Origin: Tetranychus cinnabarinus | Lineage: Eukaryota; Arthropoda; Arachnida; Trombidiformes; Tetranychidae | Assembly: GCA_022266195.1 (NCBI GenBank) | Contig: WHVY01000003.1 | Span: forward strand, 11,966,001 to 12,030,000 | Length of the DNA stretch: 64,000 nt | Reading direction: 5' to 3' | Shown here: piece by piece, positions 23,472-36,602 of the stretch | How the letters are laid out: each line of letters begins with the position of its first letter | Position numbering within the stretch: position 1 is the first letter of the stretch | Notes under the pieces: generated by a model | Database searches by the model: none | What the model saw: only the letters and a program-made list of their open reading frames with translations | Told to the model about the DNA's origin: nothing | Made by a program: the position numbers and the translations under genes

Positions 23472-25216
23472 ATGGATACTGATGTAGTTATGGACACCTC
23501 TTCTGAAGCTCCTGCACCACTTGATGATGTATCTTTGAAGAGAATGATTTTACAATTTGAAAGGAAAGTTTTAAAAAATCAAGAGTATCGTATCAAATAT
23601 GCGGATGATGCATTGAAATTCATGGAAACTGAAGTTGAGCTGTTCGAGATTATCCAGCAAATGCAAGTCATTAGTACACAACCGGAACTTTACCATGTTC
23701 TTATCGAATTGAATGTTTTGACAACCTTACTAGGACTCTTGGTTCATGAAAATACCGACATTGCTTGTGCTGTCGTTTCTCTTCTCCAAGAAGTGTGTGA
23801 AATTGATGATGACGATGATTATGACAAGATTTCTCCGCTCTTAGATTTTCTCATTGAATCACAATTAGTACATCTACTAGTCTCTAACATGCAACGACTC
23901 GATGAAACTGTCAAAGAAGAGTCTGAAGGAGTGTTTAATTCTTTATGTACGTTATTTATTTGCCAGCATTTTTCTATGGATTATATTGCGATCATTAATT
24001 TTTTTCTTTCTTACAGCCATCATTGAAAATCTTCTGGATTACAAGCCTGAAATTTCTAAAGATTGTCAAGCCCTGTTAACTTGGCTGCTACAACGGTTAA
24101 AAGCCAAACTTCCATTCGATGGTAACAAACTTTATGCATCAGAAATATTGTGTATTCTTCTACAAAACAACGATGATAATCGCAAACAATTAGGCTCTGT
24201 TGGTGGAATAGATACTCTATTGCAGCAAATAGCTGTAAGTTTTACTCATTCAGATTTATTGTACTTTTAACTACTGATACTAACTGTGTTTTTTATTTTT
24301 CTATTTTGATTAGTATTTTAAAAGGCATGATATTTCCACTGGAGATGAGCGAGAATATCTTGAAAATATTTATGACTGTTTATGCTCAGCACTACTCTGT
24401 TGTTCCGTTAACAGGAAACTATTTTTCGATGGTGAAGGTATTGAATTAATGAACTTAATTTTAAAGGAAAAGAAAAAAGGAAATATAAGCTCTATGAGGA
24501 TGGGTGCTGTTAAAGTAATCAATCACCTTCTTAGTGAGGACAAGGGACGTGATTCTGTATTGGAAGATTGTTGCAACAAATTTATTGAGATCTTCGGACT
24601 TTCTGCTATCTTCCCTATCTTTCTAAAACCTAAATCCATAACAATCGGACAGAAGAAAAAAGAAGCTAATGTTGTTATCGATGATGTTGAGGAGCACTGC
24701 TGTTCAATTATATTAGCTCTCTTGAAACATTCAAAGCCAGAAAATAGAAAAAGAGTTATAAATAAATTTTTGGAAAATAATATGGAAAAAACTGAGAGGA
24801 TAGTTGAATTACATTTCAAATATTCTGAGCGTTTAATGAAATGTGACGCTCTAATCAGGAAAGAAAGAGCACAGAAAATGGCCAATGACGAAAGTATTGA
24901 TGAAGACCAAATATTCGCTCGACGATTAACCGAAGGAGGTCTTTTTACATTACAAATTATTGACCAGATAATATTAATCATTAGTAAAGAACCAATCAGT
25001 AAAGTCGAGAACCATGGACCTTCAACCAGTACCAGTCCCCTTCAACCTCCAAAGGATACAATCAAAGGAACAATCATGAAATCACTGCACACTCATGCAC
25101 GTATTCATTCTTCTGTGAACCATTATAAAATGATAAAAAGTGTAATGAAAGAAATGGCTGAAGACGCTGAAAAAGAAGAGAAAGAACGCATTTTACAACT
25201 CGTTGAAGATTTTTGA
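23472..25216 (+). CDS. CTNNBL1: Beta-catenin-like protein 1 (spliceosome-associated ARM protein)
   Basis: Three exons (23472-23946, 24017-24234, 24314-25216), 531 aa. CTNNBL1 is an armadillo-repeat protein of the Prp19/CDC5L spliceosomal complex. Matches run along the length: YRIKYADDALKFMETEVEL, LLQRLKAKLPFDGNKLY, GIELMNLILKEKK, ELHFKYSERLMK, and the C-terminus ERILQLVEDF against human KRILGLLENF. Splice phases 1 and 0 are consistent; the ATG at 23472 has a good context (ACAAAATGG). Oddity: compared with human (563 aa) it lacks the N-terminal basic extension carrying the nuclear localisation signal, and there is no room for another coding exon before POLR3C unless one is very small. Confidence 0.95.
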
Positions 25217-25736
25217 TTGTTAGAGAAAATTTCGGATCACTATCACTGTTTAATTTTTCATTAAAAATTTCATTTATCCTATCTGTTTGATGAATCAAGA
25301 TATCGTGGTTTGCTTTTAAAAGACCATTTTGAGATTTGCATGCTTTATAAAGCCCAAATGAAATGTCAAAAATCTTTTGATTCAAGGTAATAAACTGTAC
25401 TTGAGCATTTTTGAGCGAATAATTTTTATTTAATCCATAACAAGGTGAACTATTGACATGATTAATGAATACATTGTTTAATATTAAATGCAATTTTTCT
25501 TACACTGGAATAAAAGTTGCTAATAATGACAAAATGTTCATTACAAATAGGAGAAAGGACAAAAAATTATATTAAAGGTTTAACAATCACCAAGATTTGA
25601 ATTTTGAATTTAAGTGAAAACAAGTAAAAGAGAGAGGGGAGAGAAAGAGAGGCAGATAGACAGAAAAACAGAATGGAAGAATTTTAATTATTTATAATCG
25701 ATCCCTCATCTCACGATAAACACTGAAACTGAAAGT
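25217..25736. other. CTNNBL1 3' flank and COA3 upstream region
   Basis: No assigned gene. On the minus strand an open frame continues from the CTNNBL1 antisense to about 25493 without an ATG; see findings. A GAGA-rich run lies at about 25630-25660 just upstream of COA3. Confidence 0.4.
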
Positions 25737-26211
25737 ATGGCTTCTAATGTGAATGAATTGGATAAATTAGAGCAATTAATTCGCTCTAGAATGAATCGGC
25801 AAAGTGCGGCTCGTGCCCAAGCTTTCATGATGCAAAGGAAGCGCGCTAGAATTGCTGGAGCTGTGTTATCCTTGATTACCGTCGGCATTTGTAAGTAACC
25901 TTTACATAATTTGTCATTTCCCATTTTTCACTAATATTTAAGAAAAGGAAAATAGATAATCGCCATCTCAATGGTCAATTTTTGATTTAATTACGCTACT
26001 GGCCCGTCCCTTAAGCCTAATTCAAAAGATTTCAACGACCCTTTGATACACTTTTCATTTTTTGTCCCTCAATCCTTGCCAGTACTTTGCAATGGTGTTT
26101 TTTATTCAACTGTTATTTCATCATCTTTTTATTTCTATTTCAGATGGCTATACTATCCATGCGATTAAACAGGAGAAGCTTTTTGATGACGATGATGATA
26201 CAAAATCATAG
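25737..26211 (+). CDS. COA3: Cytochrome c oxidase assembly factor 3 (CCDC56)
   Basis: Two exons (25737-25890, 26144-26211), 73 aa. COA3 is a small single-pass inner mitochondrial membrane protein that supports COX1 synthesis and early complex IV assembly. A charged N-terminus (residues 1-41) precedes a membrane segment at about 42-55, then YGYTIHAIKQEKLFDDDDD, which lines up with human YGYTFYSISQERFLDELED. The intron splits the Tyr codon of the YGYT motif (ATT T|GTAAGT...TTTCAG|AT GGC). It is shorter than the human protein (106 aa), mainly at the N-terminus. It converges on SKP1, with only 212 bp between stop codons; an AATAAA near 26317 probably ends its transcript. Confidence 0.85.
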
Positions 26212-26423
26212 CTGTTAGATTTACCATATAATGGAGGAAATCTTTTGTTGTAACCTAAATATTGCTCATTTTTAGTATTTTCAGCGCGAGTCATATGTGT
26301 ACAAAATTATAAAAAATAAATCAAAGCAAAATGAGTTAATGATTGTGAATTAAGAGCGGTTTTTATTTCTGTCAATGAAGTTTACAATGAATAGAAGAAT
26401 GGGTTGACGGCCATTTATCTCTT

Positions 26424-27079
26424 TCATCGCTCCTCACACCATTCGTTTTCTTTCCGAATCTGATCCTCTTCAGCAGGAGTAAAATCATTCTTGATGTTGA
26501 ATGTTTTGCGAATTTCTTCTGGAGTTTTACCTTTGATCATATTAGCGACGGTTTTACAGGTGACGTCGAGAAGACCTTTAATATCCAAGTAATTAGCCGC
26601 CTGAAATGAAAGAAAAAAGATTATAATGAAATATCAAATTGGGATTAGACAGGCGAGAGTCAGACGACAGAATAATAAAATTGAAGTCAAACAATAGATG
26701 AAAATGGGTTGGTTGAAAAGTGATAGCAAATGAGCAAGAAATAGTAGGTGTTGAAAATTGCACTTACAAGAATCAATTCAAAAAGTGTTCCTTGATCGAC
26801 CTTGAGGAAATCGGCATCCCAAGTACCAATATCATCAGTACGCTTTTCCCGATTATCGTCTTCTTCTGGTGGTGGAGGATCATCTTTATGGTAGGTAGCC
26901 CATTGAATTACTTTCTTCAAGATGGTAGAATTAACGTTGTGCAGAGGAACAACATCATCATCTTCATCCTCCATACCCAAATCTTCAAGCATAGTCTTTA
27001 TTGTAACTGATGCTTTGGCAATTTCTACATCAACAACGAAGGTTTCACCATCACTGCTTTGTAATTTGATGTTAGGCAT
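26424..27079 (-). CDS. SKP1: SKP1, adaptor of SCF ubiquitin ligases
   Basis: Two exons (27079-26768, 26600-26424), 162 aa against 163 in human. SKP1 bridges CUL1 and the F-box of substrate receptors. The N-terminal BTB/POZ-like fold begins MPNIKLQSSDGETFVVDVEI. The acidic loop reads PPPPEEDD, and DIGTWDADFLKVDQGTLFEL leads to the splice site. Exon 2 gives AANYLDIKGLLDVTCKTVAN, the F-box-binding helices and the canonical end NEWCEER. The first ATG fitting the family is at 27079; 12 extra upstream codons in frame are probably 5' UTR. The F-box gene cluster at the right of this window encodes the partner family. Confidence 0.97.
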
Positions 27080-30000
27080 GATGTTATAGGAGATGTACGA
27101 TACTGTGATAATCAATTGAACTGAAATAAAAAAACGGAGGCCAAGAGATCAGTTTATTAAAATTTAAAAATTGCTTTAACAATTATCGCGTTAAAGGTGT
27201 ACATCTATTTTTATTTTTAAACGCTGCATGCGCCACCTAAGAAGAAAAAAGTGCTTCCATCTAACGAGTTATTTGAATACAATCCTTAAGCAAACAAAAA
27301 TGTCCATTGTTTCTTGTTTGGAATCCATTCCATTATTATAAATGTTAATTTACTAATCTGAATATCTCTAAAAGGCTTATTTAATTGTTTGTTATTTTAA
27401 CAATTGTAATTAAGATAAAATAAGAGAGAGTTTGTTAAAGGATTAAAACTTGAAGAATTGATTTTGTTTTACTTTTGGATGCTGAATTGGAAGGAAACCG
27501 TTATACAACCCAAATTGAAACAACTTGTTTCTTATCCTTCGAAATGGCTTGTCTTTGTCTTGTGGTCATGTTTCAAGACCCATTTCTTCCTCTTAACTGT
27601 TTATTGTTTTTGTAATAGTTAGCAGCTTCAAATTACAAACTAATTGTCATTATCAGAATGACTAAACAGTGTTTAATATAACCGACTTTTGGCTCTACAA
27701 TGGAGTCAACTGTTTTCAGCTAATCATGAGATTAAAAATGATGAACTTATCCAAGGTTTTCAAGTTTTCCTTAAACAAGATTTACTCTTTGATTGTATGT
27801 ATAAATCATTTTTGCATTTGACTTTTAAAGTAAATCTTTATCAGATAAATCTAGCGTTTTAACTGTTAGAAGTAATTGTCTAACAGCATCATGTCAATCT
27901 TGAATGTGATCAAGTGTCACCAATGGTTGAATTTTACTGAACATTTGTCAATAATATCTCTTGAGTTTTCCACTTGTGTTTGCTCATTCAATTAAAAACT
28001 GGACTTTATTATATTTAAGGTTCTTAAATTACTCAACCTTAGCTTGACAAGCTTGTCTTTGAATTGTGCTGTTGTAATCACAACTCTGTTGGTTAGATTT
28101 AATTATCCTTTCAACATTTGAATGGAAAAAATCTGTTAGTTCAATCAGCTAGGAACAAAGAACTTTATAAAACCCTTTAGAAGTTCATGATTCACCAGGT
28201 TTGAATAACAATCCCAAGATTCATGTATACACACTGATCAACAGTAATAATTGTAGGTCAAATCAAAAATGGGTTTTGTCCAAACAACGCGTGTAAACAG
28301 GAAAAGTGTGCAGCCATTACATTGAATGTAAATGGAGGCGAGTGGCTCCATTTAGTTGCATTATGATGTTACTATTGGGTTTATTAATTCATTGATATCA
28401 ATACCAGTATCAATCACAGCAAGTGATTTCAATATTAATAGCAAAATGGGCTAAAATCAGTGAAAATAAGTAAAATAAGTGTAAAAATTGCGCCAAAAGA
28501 GCCAAAGATAACAATCACCTGATCAAAGTGCCTATCATGTTTTGTAATCGTTTCAATTTTAAATCTCGAAATTGAATTAACTCATTTTATTGTGATTAGC
28601 CTTTTCTTTAACAATTGTGTATCAATAAGGAAACTTTCATCAACCTTTCATCTACTTCTAGTTATTTAATTAGATGAATTTACTTCTAATAGTCAATCAA
28701 CCGATGTAAATATCATCATCTTTTTGTGCCTTTTTTCCTCTTTTTGATCCTCTTTTTTGTTGCTATAAGCTTACATCCATAACATGATAACCTTAAAGTA
28801 ATGTATCAAATACAAGCTCATTTGGTGACATCTAGATAACTGGAACCTTGACCTAACTCACCTTTACCCTCTGTAAGTACTTTTATAGAGTATTGAATTA
28901 CATTCATCCTTTTTTGCCTTTAAGTGTCTATCGGGCCTTTTTATTTATCAATTTTGCTTATCTTTTCAGATCCTAATAGTATAATCATTCGTTGACAAGC
29001 TGATAATATCAATAACAATTGGTTTACTACTTGAAATTGCTGTTTTTCAATAGTTTTGTCGATATCATGGAAATGGTCAATTTTATGATGGAGGCGATAG
29101 AATGGACTAAAACTGAAGATTTCATTCTTAGATACTGCTGTTCAAACATTGGAGATAAATTAGCAACCAACTGATAATTGCCCAGTGAATTGGTAAACAT
29201 GACGTCTTCTGAATAACAATTAGCTGTGTTAAAATCGCCTTAAAAATGGATTGTAAACTATTTGGGAAGGAGATTGATTAGGATTAAGCTTAAAGCATGA
29301 GAGTTGCAAAAAAATGATGAAACTAAAATATGGATAAAATTGAATGATTCACAAATTGATTCCAGACAATCATATTTTTTGATTTCTATGGTTTCGTCGC
29401 TCTCCTTTCAATTTACCAACAACTGTCTGATTCAACAACAATTCAACCAATCATCAAGACTCTAAGGTTAATTAACAAACCATATTTCCCTGCAATTCAA
29501 GCTGATCAATGATGAAGCTGGGACAAAGACAAAAGGACATGAAATAAAGGGCAAACCAAAAGCTGAACCAAACTCAACCCAAACCCAAAAGCAAAGGCAA
29601 TACCCAAAGTCAACCCAAAGATGAAACACAGAGAAACCAGGAGAACCATTGAGACCAAATCAAGCCTAATGAAGATTGAAATACACCAATTTACAAGCCA
29701 ACAAAAACAAATTAAATAATAATTAACCTTTTCTAATTAAAATATGGCGAACAGAAAAGGATATTAATATAAGCTTAAAGTTAATAATCTGAATTGAAAG
29801 GCTCAACACAACAAGTTAACCTGAGATGGAGAACCATAAAGAACGTTAATGATTATTAATATTATCATTTCTAATTAAATAATTTTGTTCAATCAAAATT
29901 ATTACCAATTCTTAAGCTAATCTGGCAAACCTTTTGATAAAAAGCAATATATAATATACTACTTATATCAATACAATATCAACACTGTATCCAAAATACC

Positions 30001-31827
30001 ATTGAAAAGGTAAAATATCAAGAGCGATAACAAGAAGAAAAATGATAAAAGAAAAGTTCAGAAGAAAAATGAATCCATATTAATGTAATTTTTTCTTGTC
30101 AATTAAAGAAACCTTAGTAAATCAAAATTACTTTTTACCCGTTGTTCAATATAACACACAGACTCATAGATATATACATATAAACTGATGTACAGTGAAA
30201 CTCATGGAGTAAATGTTATTAGGTAAGTAAGTTTCATGTTGCTATTATCATATTATTATTATCATCATCATTATCATTTATATTATTATATTTATACAAT
30301 TTTATGGTAAAATAAGCCAATCGCAAGATGATAAAAATCCTTATTGGACTATATTCAAAGTAATGGCAAAGCAAGGCTCCACCTTTCAAGCTTTGTATAC
30401 AAACTGTTAAGCTTACAGGTAAACTCCACCTTTCAAGCAAAACGTTGAACCATTCAAAGGCAAACTCAAACCTTTTCATTAAAATCAAAACTTGTTAATC
30501 ATTCATTTCAATCAATCCATTCATTTAACAACAATCAAATGTTAACATTGTGTCATTATTCAGTGTAAACCATCAATAAGACAACAATTTTTTAGGTAAA
30601 ACAATTCAATGTTTTTCAATCATTTTGTATGCTTTACCTTTTCATTATTTTGCATCAATATTTTTTTTCCTTTCAATTTTCATCCAATTTTTGATTCCTT
30701 TTGATTGCCTTTTTCAATGTTAATGTTTCTGTTTCATGTTCAGCTGATTGTTGATCGGAAATGATGATGTTTATGATCGGATGTTGAAAATGATACTGAC
30801 TGTGAAAGTAACAGAAAAATAGTGAACCAAGAAGAAGATATCATTTTACCTTTAGTCTTATTGGCACTTTATCCACTTCTCGAGTCACCATTAAATGTCC
30901 TCTTCCGTTCCCTTTCTCTGTCCTCTTCTCATGATCGGGAAAAGCTGGTTAAAACAAAAGAACCTCGTGTCGTAACTTTGACCACTTCCGATGAAGAAAA
31001 GCTGATCTAATCGTTGACACTATTGACGGCTTACAGTTCATGTTCATCTCCTTTTGGTCCATCAGTTAAGCATCCCAGGCCTAAGATCAGTTTTTATCCG
31101 CCGACATCCGATCCCATCATATCTTCATCCTTTCTCATCATCGAGATAAAGACCAGTCACAAGTTAGAAAGAGAGAAAGAGAGAGATCTTGTCATCCTGC
31201 ATCATCTCTCATCCAAATCGACGTATAATTGACATAAGCCATTGACATTTTAACACAAAAAAAATACAAATTTACTAGCAATTACCTTAGTTTTGAACTC
31301 TTTTGAACAGTTCATAAAATGTCTTTATCTTTCATCATCAACATCAGCATAAAAATCATCTTCGACTTCATCAATTACCAATTATCTTGCCATTTCAAAT
31401 CAATCTCAACCTTTTGTGTTCAAATTTTGCTTCTAAATTTGCATCCTTTTACCCTTTGTTTTTAATTTTACTTGCGTCTGACCCTAAATAACCATTTAAC
31501 TGTTGATTAATCTTGAAAATTAATTTCTCTGTCTCTTCCATTTGCAATTGCATGATTATAATTACAGAATTGTCTCAATTGTAACTCTTTTGGAAAACCA
31601 TTTCATCGTAAATTTATATGTTTCTTGTTTGTTACTGTTAAATGTTTACTGTTGTTGTAAAAACAAAACATAAACCTATTCGGATTATTCACCTTCAAAA
31701 AGTTCAACTCTGTGTATTTCAAGTTTCCAATCAAATTGATCACTAATTGTTGCAACCTTTTCTCTTTCTCTTGTTATGTGATTATCAACAATTAATAACA
31801 ACCATCAATAAATAAAAAACAATCAAA
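27080..31827. other. Gene-poor stretch between SKP1 and glass
   Basis: No supported gene. Frames at 30822-31010 and 31014-31232 begin with GTG/TTG and resemble nothing known. A strand-biased patch at about 29520-29660 repeats ACCCAAA-like words. A short inverted repeat (AAATGGAG/CTCCATTT, loop 8) lies at 28330-28353. Much of this may be regulatory DNA or 5' UTR introns of glass, a developmental regulator. Confidence 0.45.
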
Positions 31828-34800
31828 ATGAATGACGAAGATTTCCTTTCGTGCCTTGGATATAATCTAAATGATACTTGTACGCCTTGTCCAAGTGATT
31901 CAGGGATTGATTTATCCTCCATGGAGCTTGATCTTTGGTCACTTAATTGTGCTACTAATTTAAGTACATTACAAAGGTAATTACAATCATTTAAAGCCTT
32001 CATTCCAATTCCATTTCAATTTCAATATAAACTCATTTCAATCAATCAATTTGATCCAAAAGTTATCAAACATGCAGACTTTTTGTATTATATATTTACT
32101 GTATCATTTATTGTCTAATTTGATAATTAGTAATTATAATTTTAATGAAAGCACGTTGATCTTGTGGTAAACATTTCAAGTTATTAAAAAATTATACAAT
32201 TAATTACATTTGGTCAATGGGTAAAGATGGTTGAATTGAGGAAGCTTTAGTTTGTTGTTTTTTTGTCAACTCAATAAGCACATTTACAAAATTAATTTTT
32301 TCAATCAAGTGCTAATTTAATTGTCCAATATTATTGCTTTTTATTCCCTTCTTTACCATTTAATTGGAAATTGATATTAAATGAAAAATGAACATTGAAA
32401 TGAATAAAGAATGGATCTGTTCAAATCAAATGAACTGAATGAAATAACAACTGGAAAATTGGTTCCAATTGAATCTAGTGAAATGTTACCTGAGCCAATT
32501 TTGTCACAATCAAATCACTCTCATCACCATCAAATTCAACAACCATCGTTAGTTTGTCCAAATGGAAGTGTCTATATGAGTGGATCATCACCTGGAGTTG
32601 AATCTAATTACTTTCCTAATCAATGTAATGGTTTTACGGTGTCCAAAGTGATCATATCTTCATCAACTTCACCGACTACTCCATCACCGAGTCCAACCTC
32701 AACACCAACCACAATTGAACAAACATCTTCACCATCTCCGTCTGTAACAACAGCCTCATCAGCATCACCGTCAACAACAACGGTGACAAGTTCAATAACA
32801 ACATTACCACCTTCACTTGTAAATGAAGGAATCAATTCACCAACAACTCACAATAATTTAAATAACCAAAGCTCAATCAATTCAATATCATACTCATTTC
32901 ATCGTAATGGGTCGATGGATATTCACCCAAATCATCCAATTACCAATACATCCAATATTCACAGTGCTTATACTCATTCACATCATCATCTTAATTCTCA
33001 TAATTATCAACAGCAACAATCACAGGCCCCACCACAGCAACATAATTCAGCCGTTTCCGTCACTGATCAAAACTATTTAACGCATAACAATTCACCAATA
33101 AACCACTCAAATAACGGTAATACAGCTCTTGTCAATACAAACTCTAATAGCGGCTACAATAATCATGGTCCTAGTTTTTCCGTTGCCCAATCAACGGGAC
33201 TATTTCCAACCTCAATGAGTGTCAATTTATCAATGAACATGACAATGGGTTTTGCAACTTCAGCTTCAGCCGCCGCAGCTGCAGCCGCAGCGGCAGCAGC
33301 AGCTTCTAATCAACCAATCATATGGTCAAATACACCTTCTTCATCGCCATCTTCACCGTCTATTGTTTCAACACCTCAAAGCTACGGAATCGCCAATGGA
33401 ATTACGAATGGAATCACTAATGGAGTTCCTAATGGTGTCATTAATGGAGTATCTGGTAATACTTCTGGTGGTGGTGGAACTGCTGTTAACTTGAACTTGT
33501 CGCCATCGCCTAATCAAGCTCGTCCAGGTTTTTCATCATTACCAACTCATTGTCCTGTCACGGGTTCACCTATTATCACACCTAATGCTATCAACAATTT
33601 AACTGTTTTCCCATCGACCGGTTTCTATGATGCTAGTCCATACAGTCCACCTTATCCAGTCGCTTTGTCGCCAAACTCATTCGAAGCTTCTCTCCATCAT
33701 CATCATCATCACCATCACCACACTCATCCAAGTCAACATCAAGTCTATTCTAATCACCATCAATATCCTCCTAATGAATCTCGTTCTCATCTAGATAATT
33801 TAATTTTATCAAATCATCCAAACCAGCAAGGACATCAGCAACTGCACAATCTAAACCATCAAATTCATCATCCACACAACCATCACCATCATCACCACCA
33901 AACATCTCAAGAGTCTCATCATTCAAATCATCATCATTTGACTTCACACCATCAAGTCACACCATCATCTATAAACCAACAACTCTCATCAGTTGGTAAA
34001 CATTATGACGACGATGAACTAATCAACAACAACAATCTTAACGTTGGCAGCAACAATGAGGATCAAATGGAAGACAATATTGAAGATGACGAAGAAGACG
34101 AAGATGAAGATGATATCGATGGAGACAATTTGCGAAATGTAACAATTTTAACCAACACCAGTAACAATATGCGTTCAATTTCACCCTTAAGTGAGCGATC
34201 TCAAAATGAAATGGCAGATAGTCATCATCACCACCACCATAGCCATCCTCATCATTCTCACCATAGGTACAACTCTTACCAACGTAAAGGTAAAATTGCT
34301 CAAGAATTGGCAGCTCTTCAAGAGATATCTCAAGAATCTGATGAAACCATTTACGGTAAAGGTTCAGCTTCATCATCATCGTCATCGAACAACAATATCA
34401 ATTCAGGTTCTTCATCGCCTAACTTGTGTCGCATTTGCGGTAAAACGTATGCTCGTCCTTCAACCCTTAAAACACATCTGCGAACCCATTCGGGAGAAAG
34501 ACCATACAGGTAATCAAATGAATCTGATTAAAATCATTTTATCTTTATTTTCCTCATCATTACTACTTTTATAGGTTTCAATCATCTCCATCATTTTGTT
34601 ATAGGACTCGAGTTGATCAGTTTTTAGTTACATTTATTTGTTTCTTATAGGACCAAATTAAAGAATCAAAATAAAGTTCAAACTGTTGAGGTAGATCATT
34701 CCTAATATCAGTAAATGTGAGAAAAAATTGAGTCAAAATAGTATCAATTTTCAAGGTTTGAATTTGAATCGATTAATAACTCTTTTTTAATTTGATTTTT

Positions 34801-35400
34801 TTCAGCTCTACCTTTTTATATACAATTAGTTGATTTGATTAAAGCTGACATAATCAAGGCTGAATTAAGTTTCAATCAATATGTTTGGTTAGATATTTAA
34901 ATTAACCGGTTTTTATGTTTAATAACTTGGTTATTTTCTTTGTTAATTCAGTTTCTAAAAGATTTTGGTCACCATTTATGTAAATCTAAATTAATTTTGT
35001 GTATTGTTACCCATTTAATTGATTCTAATTTACTTTTCTTTATTTTTTTCTTCGATATCTTATTTTTAGGTGTAGCACATGTAATAAATCGTTTTCTCAG
35101 GCTGCTAACTTAACGGCTCATATACGAACGCACAGTGGAGAGAAGCCATTCCGTTGTCCTGTTTGTGATCGTCGATTCTCTCAAAGTTCATCTGTAACCA
35201 CTCATATGAGAACCCACTCAGGGGAAAGGCCATATCGATGTTGTATGTGTAAAAAAGCCTTTTCCGATTCCTCAACATTAACTAAACACCTTCGTATTCA
35301 CAGTGGTGAGAAACCATATCAATGTAAATTATGTTTACTCCGATTTTCTCAGTCTGGTAATCTCAATAGACACATGAGAATTCATTCCAATATTACTTAA
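31828..35400 (+). CDS. glass: Glass-type C2H2 zinc-finger transcription factor
   Basis: Three exons (31828-31976, 32410-34509, 35070-35400), 859 aa. Glass drives photoreceptor differentiation in arthropods. Five tandem C2H2 fingers end the protein: the first begins LCRICGKTYARPSTLKTHLR (end of exon 2); exon 3 has CSTCNKSFSQAANLTAHIR, CPVCDRRFSQSSSVTTHMR, CCMCKKAFSDSSTLTKHLR and CKLCLLRFSQSGNLNRHMR, all near-identical to Drosophila Glass. A second family mark, MSVNLSMNMTMGF, lies in the N-terminal region (fly MSVNVSMNMTM). The rest is low-complexity: Ser/Thr/Pro, poly-Ala (33270-33303), His runs (near 33697 and 34222) and an acidic block (34080-34120). Exon 1 encodes 49 residues (MNDEDFLSCLGYNLNDTC...); its junction AG|A fits in phase, but the acceptor (AATAAAG) lacks a pyrimidine tract, so that junction is less certain. 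Confidence 0.93.
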
Positions 35401-36600
35401 TGATTGTAACTGTTTGCTTTACTGTTGGTTAACAGTATACAACAATTTATCAATTTAGTACTATCAACTACTATCATACTAAACAGTAACCAAAAACACC
35501 ATAAAATTGTATGTATATCATTATTTAAATGTATTATGTATCTGGTCAAAACTCTGGAATTTCAATGCTCTTCATCTCTTATCAACTTAAATTACCACAA
35601 CGCAACTATTACTTATTATTTTTAACTAATGTAATATATTAAATTAAATCTTGGTATCTATCGATTTTCAAATTCACATTTCTTTGAATTTTGTTCATTC
35701 CATCAGCATAAATATGAAGGAAAGAAAGCAATCGCAATTGAAAAGAAGAAGCCATTTCAATTAAAGTGTAATATCAGTTATTGTGAGATATTGAACATTG
35801 ATTCAATGTCTATCATGAATAATAGATTGATTTTACTTGATAAAATTGAAACTTTGTATGGAATTAAAAAAATAGATGAAGTGATAAGTGGATGCGTATA
35901 TTTTAATTGATTAACTGTTGTTTATTGAGCTACATGTGTATACATAATTGTTTAATAGTTTATTTTGACGCCCAATTTAATTTCATTGTGATAATCAATA
36001 AAGTTATCATGAAAATTGTTACAGGGAAAACTGGAAACGGATAAATTAATTGCATGAATAAGGTTAATAGGAAGAGGAAAGTGAGAAAAGACAGAAGATG
36101 ATGATAAAGAGTCGAGTTAATAATCTATTAACAAATCAACCTTGCCAATTGTCAACTTCCTCATTACTGTCAATTCGATTATCTCCATCAACTTTGATTA
36201 CAATCAGTCATTCCTTTTTCAAGATACTTTTCCTCATGTATATCGTCTTATTCTTGCTCCTCTATGCTTTTTATTCAATAAAATTTATTCCTCTTTTCCG
36301 TTTTTTTAATGGCTCAATGATTAGAGATGACCAATTGAATCTCGTCCCGTTAATTTAACTCAATCAAGCTTTGTGCGAGTGTGAGCAAGAAGACAAATCG
36401 ACACTAACAATTGACTATAAAATGAAAAACAGTACAAGGTTACAGTCTCTGTTGCTTCTTCCCAGTTAAACATTTACTTACATTTGTTTTGCCATTTTTG
36501 AATTATCAGTTTCAAACGGAATTTTATTCAACGCTGAATCTCATCTCATCAACATCAATGCCCAGTATCCATTAGATCCATCGGAATCGACTGAATGACC
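35401..36600. other. glass 3' flank
   Basis: AT-rich, with several AATAAA-like words. An 86-codon ATG frame at 36098-36358 has a hydrophobic centre but no recognisable relatives; I treat it as chance. Confidence 0.4.
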
Positions 36601-36602
36601 AC

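Noticed and set aside
28330..28353. Short inverted repeat AAATGGAG/CTCCATTT as an ncRNA
   Set aside because: Only 8 bp of stem and no extended pairing; expected by chance in several kb of noncoding DNA.
30822..31232. Two adjacent plus-strand frames upstream of glass
   Set aside because: GTG and TTG starts, no homology; possibly 5' UTR of glass but not coding.
36098..36358. 86-codon plus-strand frame with a membrane-like segment
   Set aside because: Has an ATG but no family, promoter or splice support; T-rich composition explains the hydrophobic part.
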